Counted from the first letter of the stretch, positions 1-9,018 are shown. The stretch is DNA of 64,000 nucleotides from Bifidobacterium bombi DSM 19703 (GCF_000737845.1 NZ_ATLK01000001.1:992001-1056000); one strand, 5' to 3'. Notes: generated by a model from the sequence alone, not told the origin. Made by a program: numbers and translations.

Positions 1-2
1 TC

Positions 3-284
3 GCTTGCGGGGTGGCTCACCATCTCGGACTCGACGTCCATGACTGTGCACAGGCCCGCTACGAGTCCTACCACGGCGGCGCCATTCGACCCGGAATGAT
101 CTTCACCATCGAACCCGGTCTGTATTTCGCCAAGAACGACCTGCTTCTGCCCACGGAACTGCGGGGCATCGGCGTACGTATCGAGGACGACGTGCTCATG
201 ACCGAGAATGGCCCCGAATGGATTTCCGCCGGAATTCCCAAGGAGATCGACGATGTGGAACGGTGGATGGCATCCCTGCGCTGA
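3..284 (+). CDS. pepP: Xaa-Pro aminopeptidase, C-terminal part (partial)
   Basis: The reading frame is open from the left edge, so the gene begins outside the window and only about the last 93 residues are present. The visible part is the C-terminal half of an M24 (pita-bread fold) metallopeptidase. It has the HHLGLDVHD segment, which carries a metal-site histidine, then TIEPGLYF with the metal-ligand glutamate, and RIEDDVLMTENG near the end with the last metal-ligand glutamate (RIED). These spacings match aminopeptidase P (PepP), which removes an N-terminal residue that precedes proline using two Mn ions. Prolidase (PepQ) is the main alternative and cannot be excluded without the N-terminal domain. 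The gene stops about 105 bp before the Nudix gene on the same strand. Confidence 0.85.
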   Translation, partial: ACGVAHHLGLDVHDCAQARYESYHGGAIRPGMIFTIEPGLYFAKNDLLLPTELRGIGVRIEDDVLMTENGPEWISAGIPKEIDDVERWMASLR

Positions 285-390
285 CGTCCCTCCGTGTGCC
301 GTCGTCCTTGTCCGATTTCGGCAAGGACGACGGCACACAACCGTATAAATATTTCAAAAGCCGATACAATTCGGACAGGATAAGGCGAGC

Positions 391-912
391 ATGACCACAC
401 CGGATTTCATTCTGGGACTCCGCAGGAAGATAGGACACGACCCGTTATGGCTCACGGGAGTCGTGGGACTCGTCATGGACGACGAAGGCCATGTGCTGCT
501 GGGAAAACGATCCGACAGCGGCCAGTGGGCGCTGATTTCGGGGATCGTGGAGCCCGGAGAGCAGCCGGCCGACACTCTTGTACGCGAGTTCAAAGAGGAG
601 ACCGGCGTCGACGTGACCGCCAGCGAACTGGTCGCCGTCACCTCCGAACCGCACCCGTACGCACTGGGCAACGACGATCAGGTGCATTTCATGAATCTGC
701 TGTTCCTGTGCGACCTCACGCCGCAAGGCGTGCGCATCCCATCCACGCCCGACGGCGAGAACGAGGAGACCGGTTGGTTCGACCTCGCCGCCCTCCCCCA
801 GCCCATGCAACCGATGAGTCTGGAGCGGCTGCGCCTTTTCCACAGGTATCTTGCCCGGCATGACGACGGGAAGTCGCACGCTCTGTTCTTTTCGGATGGG
901 CAACTGCATTGA
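391..912 (+). CDS. Nudix hydrolase
   Basis: A 173-residue protein with a complete Nudix box at residues 51-73, fitting G-x5-E-x7-REUxEExGU (GIVEPGE, then LVREFKEETGV). This loop-helix-loop binds Mg and hydrolyses a nucleoside diphosphate linked to another moiety. The N-terminal strand WLTGVVGLVMDDEGHVLLG and the GQWALISG segment are typical of MutT or ADP-ribose-pyrophosphatase-like members found next to peptidase genes in bifidobacteria. The substrate cannot be read from sequence. The ATG at 391 follows the purine-rich GGATAAGGCG. The gene is convergent with nagA, whose stop lies about 155 bp downstream. Confidence 0.9.
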   Translation: MTTPDFILGLRRKIGHDPLWLTGVVGLVMDDEGHVLLGKRSDSGQWALISGIVEPGEQPADTLVREFKEETGVDVTASELVAVTSEPHPYALGNDDQVHFMNLLFLCDLTPQGVRIPSTPDGENEETGWFDLAALPQPMQPMSLERLRLFHRYLARHDDGKSHALFFSDGQLH

Positions 913-1068
913 ACACTCGCGGCAGGCGAGGAACGTCTGTCCCGAACCAATCCGACACGGGCGCACTCGATACGTCTCTCCTACGGCGGGCTCGATGTAC
1001 GCGATACATGCACCGTCCTCACGTCCATGCCTACACCTTCGATGGTGCCATCGCAAGGCATGCCGTCT

Positions 1069-2370
1069 TCACCGCAAGGCACGCCCCGCACACCAAACAT
1101 GCTCCACCCGCCAGGTCGTGGCGTTGCTCAGAAGGATATCGGCAGCATAGCCGGGAGCCACCAGCCCCAAGGGGTCACCCGTGATGCGGTTCGGTCGGTC
1201 GAGTCCGTAGGCTCGTGCGGGGGTGAGGGTCGCCGCCTCCACCGCATCTGCCGGCCGAAATCCCAAATCGCACACCGCACGCCGGACGGCATGCTCCAGC
1301 ACCAACGTGGAACCGGCGATGGCGCCGTTCGACACAAGCCTGGCATGCCCCTGCTCGACCCGGACGTCAAGCTCGCCTAATTTGTATGCGCCATCGGGGC
1401 AATCCGTGGCGCTCATGGCGTCGGTGACGAATGAGACACGATGCGGCGCGAATGCGAAGCCGAGGCGTACCATAGGGTCCTGCACATGGAAACCGTCGTT
1501 GATCAACTCGATGGTTACGCGTGGATCCTCCACTGCTGCCGGAATCGGACCGGGCGCACGGTGGTGCAAGCCGTTCATGGCGTTGAACATATGCGTCATG
1601 ATTCGAGCTCCGGCATCGAAACCGCGCTTCGCGCTCTCATAGTCGGCATCACAATGCCCCACAGCCGGTATGACTCCAGCTCGGGCAAAACGCGAAATGG
1701 CACGAAGACCATGCGGCAGTTCGGGGGCGATGGTGATCTGACGGATGCACCCGTCCGCGGCCTCGAGCAGACGATCCACGATGTCATCGGTGGGGTCCAA
1801 CAGGCAGGCTGGGTCATGGGCACCCTTACGGGAAAGCGCAAGGAAAGGCCCCTCCAAATGGGCGCCAAGGACATCGGGGCGCGAAGCCATCTTCGCATGC
1901 ACCGTTTTCAGATTGCGGCACATGACATCCAAGGGGTTGGTGATAAGTGAGAGCACCTGCCGGGTCGTGCCGTGCATGGCGTGACCGGCCCTGACCGTAT
2001 CGATTGCGTCCGCACCGTCATCGAACGATTTTCCCCACGCCCCATGAACGTGGGTATCGATGTAGCCCGGAGTGAGGTTGCTTCCACGGGCATCGACCAC
2101 GTCGGCCTCGCCGATGCCGTTCGCCGCGAGCGCGGACGTGAACTCGTCGTCGCCCGTGCCCGTGGCCACGATGCGCCCGCCTGAGGATACGAGCCAGAAA
2201 TGCCCGAGAACACCGGCCGCGTCCACTTTGCGCGCCCCACGGATGGCGAAATCACGGACCGGCCCCACAAGCGCATCGCTGACGTCGCGCACCAGACGCT
2301 CACGCTCCGGCGACCTACCTTCCTCACGTGTCTGCGCGGGCTGCGACCGCGCGAAATCCTCCTCGACCAT
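1069..2370 (-). CDS. nagA: N-acetylglucosamine-6-phosphate deacetylase
   Basis: NagA removes the acetyl group from GlcNAc-6-phosphate in the cytoplasm, giving glucosamine-6-phosphate for NagB. The 433-residue product is a metal-dependent amidohydrolase: HVH at about 107-109, HLEGPF with the metal-ligand Glu at about 174, GHCDAD (His about 239), THMFNAMNGLHHR (His about 260) and DAMSA with the catalytic Asp at about 317. I place the start at the ATG at 2370 because GGAGG lies 8 nt upstream; an in-frame TTG at 2412 and ATG at 2385 have weaker sites. An acidic extension of about 35 residues precedes the usual family start. nagB lies upstream on the same strand across a gap of about 264 bp, so nagBA may be one transcript. 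Confidence 0.95.
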   Translation of the reverse strand: MVEEDFARSQPAQTREEGRSPERERLVRDVSDALVGPVRDFAIRGARKVDAAGVLGHFWLVSSGGRIVATGTGDDEFTSALAANGIGEADVVDARGSNLTPGYIDTHVHGAWGKSFDDGADAIDTVRAGHAMHGTTRQVLSLITNPLDVMCRNLKTVHAKMASRPDVLGAHLEGPFLALSRKGAHDPACLLDPTDDIVDRLLEAADGCIRQITIAPELPHGLRAISRFARAGVIPAVGHCDADYESAKRGFDAGARIMTHMFNAMNGLHHRAPGPIPAAVEDPRVTIELINDGFHVQDPMVRLGFAFAPHRVSFVTDAMSATDCPDGAYKLGELDVRVEQGHARLVSNGAIAGSTLVLEHAVRRAVCDLGFRPADAVEAATLTPARAYGLDRPNRITGDPLGLVAPGYAADILLSNATTWRVEHVWCAGRALR

Positions 2371-2634
2371 GTTCACGACCTCCATGTCATTTCCGCGATG
2401 TTGATGCAACAATCCAAACCATATGAACAGTCATACCATACCTGAGACCTTGTCGCTGCACGAACCGGCGGCCATCCCGTTTCAAGCACCGGACGGAGCC
2501 CGGAACGCACAATACGACGAGACAACGGCAAACCAGGCAAAGCAGCAAGCCAACGAAGACGAACGATAGGTCATCGCCCGGCGCAGAGGTGGTAAGGCCG
2601 TACCTGAACACCGATCTTCGGCTACGCCCTGCGA

Positions 2635-3423
2635 TCAGATGCCCTGCCAGGCCGGCTTGTGCGCGTATGCATACTCGTAGTAGTCGACATGCTTGAGTCG
2701 GGAGGCCGCTGAATGGTCCACGATGATGGTGGCATGCGGGTGCAGCTGCAACGCCGAGGCCGGGCAGAACGAGCTGATACCGCCTTCGCAGGTGGCCGCC
2801 ACGGCATCGGCCTTGTTAGCTCCGAACGCCAGCAGCACGAGATGGCGGGCCTTGAGGATGGTCCCAATGCCTTGCGTGATGCAATGCGTCGGAACCTGAT
2901 TGATGTCACCGTCGAAGAAACGTGCGTTGTCCTTGCGCGTTTGCTCGAGGAGGGTCTTGATGCGCGTTCCAGAAGCCAGCGAGGAACCAGGTTCGTTGAA
3001 TCCGATATGCCCGTCAGAACCGATGCCGAGAATCTGCACATCCACCCCGCCGGCAGCTGAGATGGCCTCGTCGTACTGACGCCCGGCCACGGCGATGGTA
3101 TCCAGGTTCCCATTGGGAACTTGCACCAACTGAGGATCCAGACCAAGGGGCTCGACCACCGTACGCGTAATCGTACTGCGATAGGACTGCGGGTGGGAGG
3201 GATCAAGGCCGGCATACTCGTCAAGCGCAAAACCGCGCACCTTACTCACGTCGATGCCTTCCGCCTCGATATGCTGTGCGAGATGCCTGTATGCAGCCAA
3301 CGGACTCGATCCCGTGGCCAAGCCCAGCACCGCGTCGGGCTTGGCTTTGATAAGGGACGCCACGCTTTGCGCGTAGATTTCGCCCGCCTCGTCCTCGTCG
3401 TCCACAATGATGACTTCCGCCAT
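2635..3423 (-). CDS. nagB: glucosamine-6-phosphate deaminase
   Basis: NagB isomerises and deaminates glucosamine-6-phosphate to fructose-6-phosphate and ammonia, linking amino-sugar use to the bifid shunt. The 262-residue protein has the phosphate-binding LGLATGSSP (33-41), FALDEY with the proton-acceptor Asp at about 68, and GIGSDGHIGFNEPGSS carrying the catalytic Asp/His/Glu set at about 137, 139 and 144. The ATG at 3423 has AAAGGTGG placed correctly upstream; an in-frame GTG at 3432 sits inside that site. The length is close to the 266-270 usual for the family. A near-perfect palindromic operator (3513-3537) lies about 90 bp upstream, consistent with repression by the ROK regulator at 7730-8842. 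Confidence 0.96.
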   Translation of the reverse strand: MAEVIIVDDEDEAGEIYAQSVASLIKAKPDAVLGLATGSSPLAAYRHLAQHIEAEGIDVSKVRGFALDEYAGLDPSHPQSYRSTITRTVVEPLGLDPQLVQVPNGNLDTIAVAGRQYDEAISAAGGVDVQILGIGSDGHIGFNEPGSSLASGTRIKTLLEQTRKDNARFFDGDINQVPTHCITQGIGTILKARHLVLLAFGANKADAVAATCEGGISSFCPASALQLHPHATIIVDHSAASRLKHVDYYEYAYAHKPAWQGI

Positions 3424-3512
3424 GATGACCACCTTTCTTCACCGCGCCACCGCGGCCCAAGCGAAATGGCTGAAACAAGCGCATCGGCGTCTTCTTCCAG
3501 CTGAGCGAACAC

Positions 3513-3537
3513 TATTTGTTTGCCATACTAACAAATA
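3513..3537. promoter_or_regulatory. NagR-like operator palindrome upstream of nagB
   Basis: Perfect 8-bp inverted repeat TATTTGTT / AACAAATA separated by 9 bp. Its core, TTTGT-N11-ACAAA (3515-3535), recurs with the same 21-bp geometry at 8998-9018 between the ROK repressor and the ROK kinase gene. Sharing between two amino-sugar promoters suggests binding by the same ROK dimer. Confidence 0.65.
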
Positions 3538-3598
3538 CGGAATACATCAGATGCCCCCACCCAGGAAACGCGGCGACCGGTCGGCACCAGGTACGCCC

Positions 3599-3640
3599 GC
3601 TTCATGATCACGGGCATCATGACTGTACATATCATGAAGC
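3599..3640. repeat. inverted repeat with a third ATCATGA copy
   Basis: GCTTCATGAT (3599-3608) and ATCATGAAGC (3631-3640) are perfect 10-bp inverted arms. Between them lies another ATCATGA (3616-3622), which itself forms a perfect 7-bp inverted repeat with TCATGAT (3602-3608). The three elements are spaced about 14-15 bp apart. This could be a regulator-binding array or two alternative RNA hairpins upstream of the binding-protein gene. Confidence 0.6.
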
Positions 3641-3854
3641 AACACCGTTGTGAACCACACATGGGACGATTTACGATTCGCAACGGCATAAGCCTGCGAA
3701 TCCGTCCAGGAGCGTCCAACACAGCGTATCCTGCCCAAGCACAGCCCCATGGCGCCGCACATCACAGGAAGCAGCGTGTCGCATTTGGTTTATTGCAAGA
3801 AGTAACTAAACTTGGACGCATCAATGGTAAAGAAAGAAGCCCGTACTGTTTTAT

Positions 3855-3871
3855 TTTTCATAAATTGAAAA
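3855..3871. repeat. AT-rich inverted repeat
   Basis: TTTTCA (3855-3860), spacer TAAAT, TGAAAA (3866-3871): a perfect 6-bp inverted repeat about 125 bp before the lipoprotein start, in the most AT-rich part of the intergenic region. It is a possible operator, or part of the promoter of the broken gene. Confidence 0.4.
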
Positions 3872-3996
3872 TTGATGCATGATAAGTCGCGTCCGGCCTA
3901 TGCGGTTTGAATCCAGGAAGCCCGGGAGACGAAGGTTCTCACGGCGGAACGAACCGGACGACGCAGTCCAGGGGCAAGGATTGGCGAAGGGGAAGT

Positions 3997-5421
3997 ATGG
4001 TGAAACGCGGGAAACGCGTGCTGGCAACGATCGGGGCGGCCGTCATGACGCTGACTGTAGGCGGCTGCTCGATCGGCGTAAAGAACCCGGCCGATCACAT
4101 CGCGTATGAGAACTCAAAAGGCAAGACACTGACCGTATAGGTGATGCACAACGATTACAGCACGGAGACCATCGCACAGATCAATAAACGCTTCACACAG
4201 GAAACGGGAGCCAAGGTCAAGGTCCAAGTCCAGCAATGGGACGGCATAACCGACAAAACGATCCGATCGCTTTCCTCTTCCCGCCCCCGGACGTGATCGA
4301 CCTAGGCAACACGCAGGTGGCCGGCATTGCACAAACAGGCGGCTTACTCGATCTGACCGCCTGGAAAGACAAGCTATCAGGCGGCGACACCTGGGTCAAG
4401 GGACTGGAGAAACCCGCGACCGTCAACTCAAGGCTGTATGGCATTCCTGCTTTCGCCGCTGCAAGAGCCGTGATTTACAACCAGAAGGTCTGGGCCGACG
4501 CCACCATCACTCGGGAGCCCAAGAACTGGGATGAATTCATCCGCGACCTCGACAAACTGCGGAGCAGGAACGCCAACGACCCTAATTTCGTACCGTTCTA
4601 TCTGCCCGGACAGATGTGGTATTCGACGCTCCAATTCATCTGGGATGCAGGAGGCGACGTAGCCCGGCAGGAAGACGGAGACTGGAAGGGATCCACGTCG
4701 AATCCTCGGACCCGTCGAGGCCTGGAGGAGTGGAAGAGCTTCCAAAACACATATTCCAGCGAAGCATCCAGAACCGCCGATTCGCTGGATCCGGACATGG
4801 AACAGCTTCTGGCCGACGGAAACACCGGAGCCATTCTGAGCAATTCCGCGAGCATACTCGCCATCGAAAGGGACAATCCGGACATCGGCCGCGATGATCT
4901 CGCTTCTTTCGCTATGCCCGGCCGGTCAGGAAGAAACCAGCCTTCTATGGTCGCCGGGTTCGGATTGGGGCGTAGCCGCCCGTAGCACGAAGCAAGAACT
5001 CGCCGTCAAATGGATCGACATCGCCACCAGCGACGACATCCAGCTGAACTGGGTTTTCGCCCACGACGGATGGCTTCCCAACAGTGTGCAGGGACTCGAT
5101 CGGGCCATGAGAATGGATAATTTCCCCGAAAAGGAGCGAGGCTTCTTCGAGGCGGCGAAAAACTCGAAGTCCACGCCTGGGTCGCCAAACTGGTACAAGA
5201 TCGAAGGCGACAAGTCAATCAACATGTTCACCCAATCCATCGCCACGGGAGCGAACTCCATCTCCGAGGCGACTCAGAGGTTCGACCGTCATCTGGACGA
5301 AACCCTTGCCGACGGACCTGGATACGAACCGGCAGCCTCCACCTCGACTTCGGAACTGCAATGGGACATCGATTTCACCGCGTCCCGCATGGACGAACGG
5401 GCGGAATACTGCATGCCGTAG
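3997..5421 (+). pseudogene. ABC transporter sugar-binding lipoprotein (family 1 SBP), disrupted
   Basis: The gene starts at the ATG at 3997 behind a GAAGGGGAAG ribosome site and encodes a lipoprotein signal peptide ending in LTVGGC. Three lesions break it. An in-frame TAG at 4138-4140 stands where TGG (Trp) would fit (LTV-stop-VMHNDYS). A -1 slip lies in a C run near 4270 (TTCCCGCC), and a +1 slip in a G run near 4969 (TTGGGGC). With these repaired the frame gives about 474 residues with SBP hallmarks: PPDVIDLGNTQVAG, YGIPAFAAARAVIYN, and a C-terminal WIDIATSDDIQLNW helix. Homologues beside nagAB in other bifidobacteria bind GlcNAc-containing or lacto-N-biose-type sugars; that specificity is inference. 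No permease genes are adjacent. The mature lipoprotein cannot be made without readthrough. Confidence 0.8.
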
Positions 5422-5460
5422 GCGAAGGCCAGTCGTCTTCGTTTACGGATTGAAGTCATC

Positions 5461-5556
5461 ATAATGATTGCAACGCGGTCAATGCCTGACGACCCGGACA
5501 TCGCCGTGAGACCTTCTGCGGTCCAAAATCCCCTATAATGATTGCAACCGCGTCTC
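5461..5556. repeat. two direct repeats upstream of the GH20 gene
   Basis: ATAATGATTGCAAC occurs at 5461-5474 and 5535-5548, followed by near-identical CG-rich tails (GCGGTC and CGCGTC). The copies are 74 bp apart, about seven helical turns, and lie 80-170 bp before the GH20 start codon. The second copy overlaps a TATAAT (5534-5539). This layout suggests paired regulator sites, perhaps with a promoter in the second one. Confidence 0.5.
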
Positions 5557-5632
5557 TGACGCCGGAGACGTGTCCTTACTTCATTGCGGCTTGACTTGGA
5601 CCGCGCAACCCGGAAAAGGAGTACACGATACC

Positions 5633-7688
5633 ATGGCATCGACGAACGCGAGACCGGCTCTGCCGACCGACGACATCACCCTCATACCGGAACCGACCTC
5701 GGTGACCTTGTTCCATGAGAAAATCTGTTTACCGATAGCAGGCACAATCGGGTATGTCGGGCCTAAGACGAACGACGGATCCCAGGCAGAAAGCATGCTC
5801 GCATACGAAGTGGCTGAGAGCATCGAGGAACGAACCGCACTAAGGTGGGACTGTACACAAGGCGATGGCTGGAACGCGTTCATCAGACTCATCGTCGACG
5901 ATTCCCTCAGCGCCCGGACATACACCGTCCATATCGAGCGATCCGCAGATCCGACCGTCACCGTACGCGGGGCCGATACGGAAGCCCTGCGATACGGCGT
6001 GCAGACGCTACGCCAGATCATCAGACAGTGCGCCCCGACACTGCCTTGCCTGCACATCGAGGACAAACCGGCGTTCACCGTACGTTCCTACAGTCTCGAT
6101 GTCACCAGGGGGCGCGTTCCCACGATGCGATGGCTCAAACATTGGGCCGACAAACTCAGTCTCTACAAGTACAACCAACTGCAGCTCTATGTCGAGCATT
6201 CCTTCGCGTTCGATGAACTGAGCGAGACCTGGCGTGGGGTCAGCCCGCTGAAACCCACGGACATCCAGGAGTTCGACGATTACTGCCGCAGACGAGGCAT
6301 CGAGCTTGTCCCCCTCGCTCTCGACCTTCGGCCACCATTACATGAACCTACGCACACATACCATGCGCGCATTGGGCGAATTCCCTGGCGACGCCGAACG
6401 CCGTTACAGTTTCATCGAACGCCAGGAGCATCATACCCTCAATATAACCATGCCCGAAGCATTCGAATTCTCCACACGCATCATCGATGAGTATGCCGGT
6501 CTTTTCCATTCCGCCATGTTCAACATCGGCGCCGACGAGACGTTCGACTTGGGCAAGGGCGCGTCCAAACAGCAGGCTCTGAAATCGGGAGTGTCCAACA
6601 TGTACGCGGACTATGTGTCACGGCTGTGCGAACATATCACCCGGCACGGCGGCAGACCCATGTTCTGGGGTGACATCGCCATCTCAATGCCCGAGATACT
6701 GGACAGACTCCCCGAGAACGGCATCCTGCTCAACTGGCAGTACTCCCCCGAAGTCAATGAAGACACGATCAAGATAGTGGCCGACCACGGCGTGCAGCAA
6801 TACGTGTGCTCCGCCATACATGACTGGAACAACCTGTTGCCGGATTACGAAGCCGCTTGGAAGAACATCACGCGCATGGACGAATTCGGCTTGCGCCACG
6901 GAGCCATAGGCGCAATGGTGACGGACTGGGGCGACTACGGCAATGTGAACGATCCGAGGATGAGCGTTCCGGGCATGATATACGGCTCGCAATATTCCTG
7001 GAACCCGCATGGACCCGGGTTCGATGAGATGAACCGGCGCATCTCGCGATTGGAATACGGCGATATGAGCGGCGAATACGTGGACACGCTCGTCCAAGCC
7101 GGAAACGAGACGCGCTTCAGCTGGGCCGATATGGTTACATACCGTGAATTGGACGACGGCAACGGCGGGTTGAATGATGACGTCAGCAGGATGCTTGAAG
7201 CCACATTCGGCCAAGACCGATGGAACGCCGACGGTATCACGACCGTAGCCGAAGCTCGAGAACGGTACCTGAAGACCAAGTCCGAGTCCTTGCGTGATTC
7301 CGGAGGCTGCGACGAAAGATTGGCGCAGCTCGCTGAAAAACTGGGAACGATTCTGTCACGCGCCACGCATGCGAATGACGCATTCAACTCCGCACAGGCA
7401 CAGCTGATCGCCATCGCAGGTCAGCGCCTGTTCAACGAACTCGGTGACGCCTTGGCGGTGAACGGGCGGAAAATCGAGGAAACGAGCCGTTCAAGCGGAC
7501 TTGGGAACGCCGGCTATGCACTGGCGTCACGTATTGAGGAATGGTTCGAGACCTACAGAAGCGTGTGGAGGCAGGTGAGTCGGGAATCCGAGCTTCGCAG
7601 AATCGCGGACGTCATTTGGGACTACGCGGACATGCTGCGCAGAAGCGCCGATAGTCAGGAGCATCACAACGACGGTCTTCGTCCGTGA
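5633..7688 (+). pseudogene. GH20 beta-N-acetylhexosaminidase, frameshifted
   Basis: The ATG at 5633 follows AAAAGGAG. The first part (about 225 residues) shows the GH20 N-terminal alpha/beta domain and the start of the barrel (SYSLDVTRGRVPTMRWL, YKYNQLQLYVEHSFAF). The frame breaks in a run of five Cs at 6310-6314: four Cs would give IELVP-SLSTFGHHY without interruption, five lead to a stop at 6488-6490. The downstream frame carries the catalytic Asp-Glu pair in NIGADETFDLGKG, MFWGD and WNNLLPDY. The repaired protein would be about 684 residues. It has no signal peptide, so it would act in the cytoplasm on imported GlcNAc- or GalNAc-terminated oligosaccharides. As read, the product ends before the catalytic residues. 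A sequencing error in the C run is possible. Confidence 0.85.
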
Positions 7689-7729
7689 CGACGCGACTGT
7701 GGGTCATTCATGAATCTCCGGACGCGGTT

Positions 7730-8842
7730 TCATAGACCTTCGCCGCCCTCCAGCCAATGGTCCAGAACCAGAGCGCACGCACCCAACAGGTTCGCGTCAT
7801 CGCCTAGAGTCGAGCGACGCACAGACACCCCCTTACGGAACCTTGTGGACACAGCGGCGTTCAGCTCCTGCTGCATGGCATCCAGCAACGTCCTGCCCAC
7901 GACTCGTGAGTCACCGAGCACCATGACTTCAGGAACGTCAACCAACGCCACAGGAAGGCACAAAGCCCGTCCAAGATAGCGACCTGCCCGAGCGAGTATG
8001 GCATCACGGCGGTCAGCACGCTCCCTTATGTCATGCAACAGCAATGGCGCATTCACCTCAGCTTCAAGGCACCCGCGTTTGCCGCAATTGCATGGTCTGC
8101 CTCCCGGCTCGACCACCACATGTCCGATCTCACCCGCCTGCATGGCGCACCCCGTGACCAGATGACCGGAAAGCATAAGGCCCGCACCAATGCCGTTGGA
8201 GAGCTGGAGCAGTAGCAAATCGGGACCACCCTCTCCAAAACGCCATTCAGCGACGGCTTCGGCATTGGCATCGTTCTCCACGAACACCGGAACACCCAAC
8301 GCGCCAGCCACTCGGGAACGCAGGTTCACCTCATGCCACCCCAGATTCGTGGCCTCAGCCACGACCCCCTGTGCACGGACGATTCCCGGACATGAGATTC
8401 CCACACCTAGAAGAGGCGTTTCGGCACGTTGCGCAAGATCCTCACAAAGCCGGACGACGGAACGAAGGTCGACAGCACCTTCTCCGTCCACAGGCTCATC
8501 CAATCGTCCAAGCACACGTCCCGCCAGATTCATCACCGCGCCGCCGAGCACGTGCGGCTGCGAAAGATCAAGAACGACAAGTGAGCGCGAGTCCTCATCC
8601 AAATGCAGCATCCGCCCGCGTTTACCTGGGCCTTTGGCATCGCGGACGCCATGCTCCACGACCAACCCGTCCTCGATGAGATCGGCCACGATGTCGGAGA
8701 CGACCACACGGGTCAGTCCCAGCTCCCTCGCCACGTCGGCACGGCTCATCGCTCCCCGGTACAACAATTTCAATACGGCCGACGAGTTATGGGTACGGAC
8801 GGCGCTGGGCAGAGCCTTGGTGACGGATTGCGAAACCTTCAT
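7730..8842 (-). CDS. nagR: ROK-family transcriptional repressor, NagR-like
   Basis: A 370-residue regulator. Residues about 20-70 form a winged helix-turn-helix (MSRADVARELGLTRVVVSDIV). The rest is a ROK sugar-kinase-like domain with GEIGHVVVEPGG and the zinc-binding CNCGKRGCLE. The N-terminal ATP motif DIGGT of true kinases is replaced by DLSQPHVLGG, so it should sense sugar but not phosphorylate it. The start at 8842 has AAGGAG 6 nt upstream; an in-frame codon at 8872 does not. It lies next to nagA/nagB, the GH20 gene and a divergent ROK kinase, with a TTTGT-N11-ACAAA palindrome between. This matches the NagR global regulator of bifidobacterial amino-sugar and milk-oligosaccharide genes. 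The name is inferred from context. Confidence 0.75.
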   Translation of the reverse strand: MKVSQSVTKALPSAVRTHNSSAVLKLLYRGAMSRADVARELGLTRVVVSDIVADLIEDGLVVEHGVRDAKGPGKRGRMLHLDEDSRSLVVLDLSQPHVLGGAVMNLAGRVLGRLDEPVDGEGAVDLRSVVRLCEDLAQRAETPLLGVGISCPGIVRAQGVVAEATNLGWHEVNLRSRVAGALGVPVFVENDANAEAVAEWRFGEGGPDLLLLQLSNGIGAGLMLSGHLVTGCAMQAGEIGHVVVEPGGRPCNCGKRGCLEAEVNAPLLLHDIRERADRRDAILARAGRYLGRALCLPVALVDVPEVMVLGDSRVVGRTLLDAMQQELNAAVSTRFRKGVSVRRSTLGDDANLLGACALVLDHWLEGGEGL

Positions 8843-8997
8843 TTGCCGCTCCTTGCTCGGTGCACGATACAATCATCTTAGACCACGCCCGTTCAGGCCG
8901 CCCATCCGAGTCGCGCCGGTTACCGCCCTCTTGCGCCAGGCTCTCCTCGCCACCCAAAGGAGGCAACGTCTGGTTACCGATGAAGAGTAGACCGTAA

Positions 8998-9018
8998 TTT
9001 GTATATTTCCCAAACAAA
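8998..9018. promoter_or_regulatory. NagR-like operator in the nagR / ROK kinase divergent region
   Basis: TTTGT (8998-9002), 11-bp spacer, ACAAA (9014-9018); same 21-bp geometry as the nagB operator. It lies 155 bp from the repressor start and about 108 bp from the kinase start, so one site could control both directions, including autoregulation. Confidence 0.6.

Larger units (their letters stand above)
3424..3996. other. nagB / binding-protein intergenic region (573 bp)
   Basis: No gene is supported here. The region holds the operator-like palindrome at 3513-3537, a three-copy ATCATGA array inside a 10-bp inverted repeat (3599-3640), and a notably AT-rich stretch around 3780-3880 with the perfect inverted repeat TTTTCA-TAAAT-TGAAAA (3855-3871). 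It must carry the divergent promoters for nagB (leftward) and for the lipoprotein pseudogene (rightward). I could not assign convincing -35/-10 boxes. Confidence 0.6.

Noticed and set aside
3780..3815. A third NagR-like site in TTTGGTTTATTGC...AACTAAAC
   Set aside because: The arms (GTTTA/TAAAC) are 14 bp apart, not 11, and lack the TTTGT/ACAAA core.
5534..5539. TATAAT as a firm promoter for the GH20 gene
   Set aside because: No acceptable -35 at 16-18 bp; kept only as part of the direct-repeat observation.
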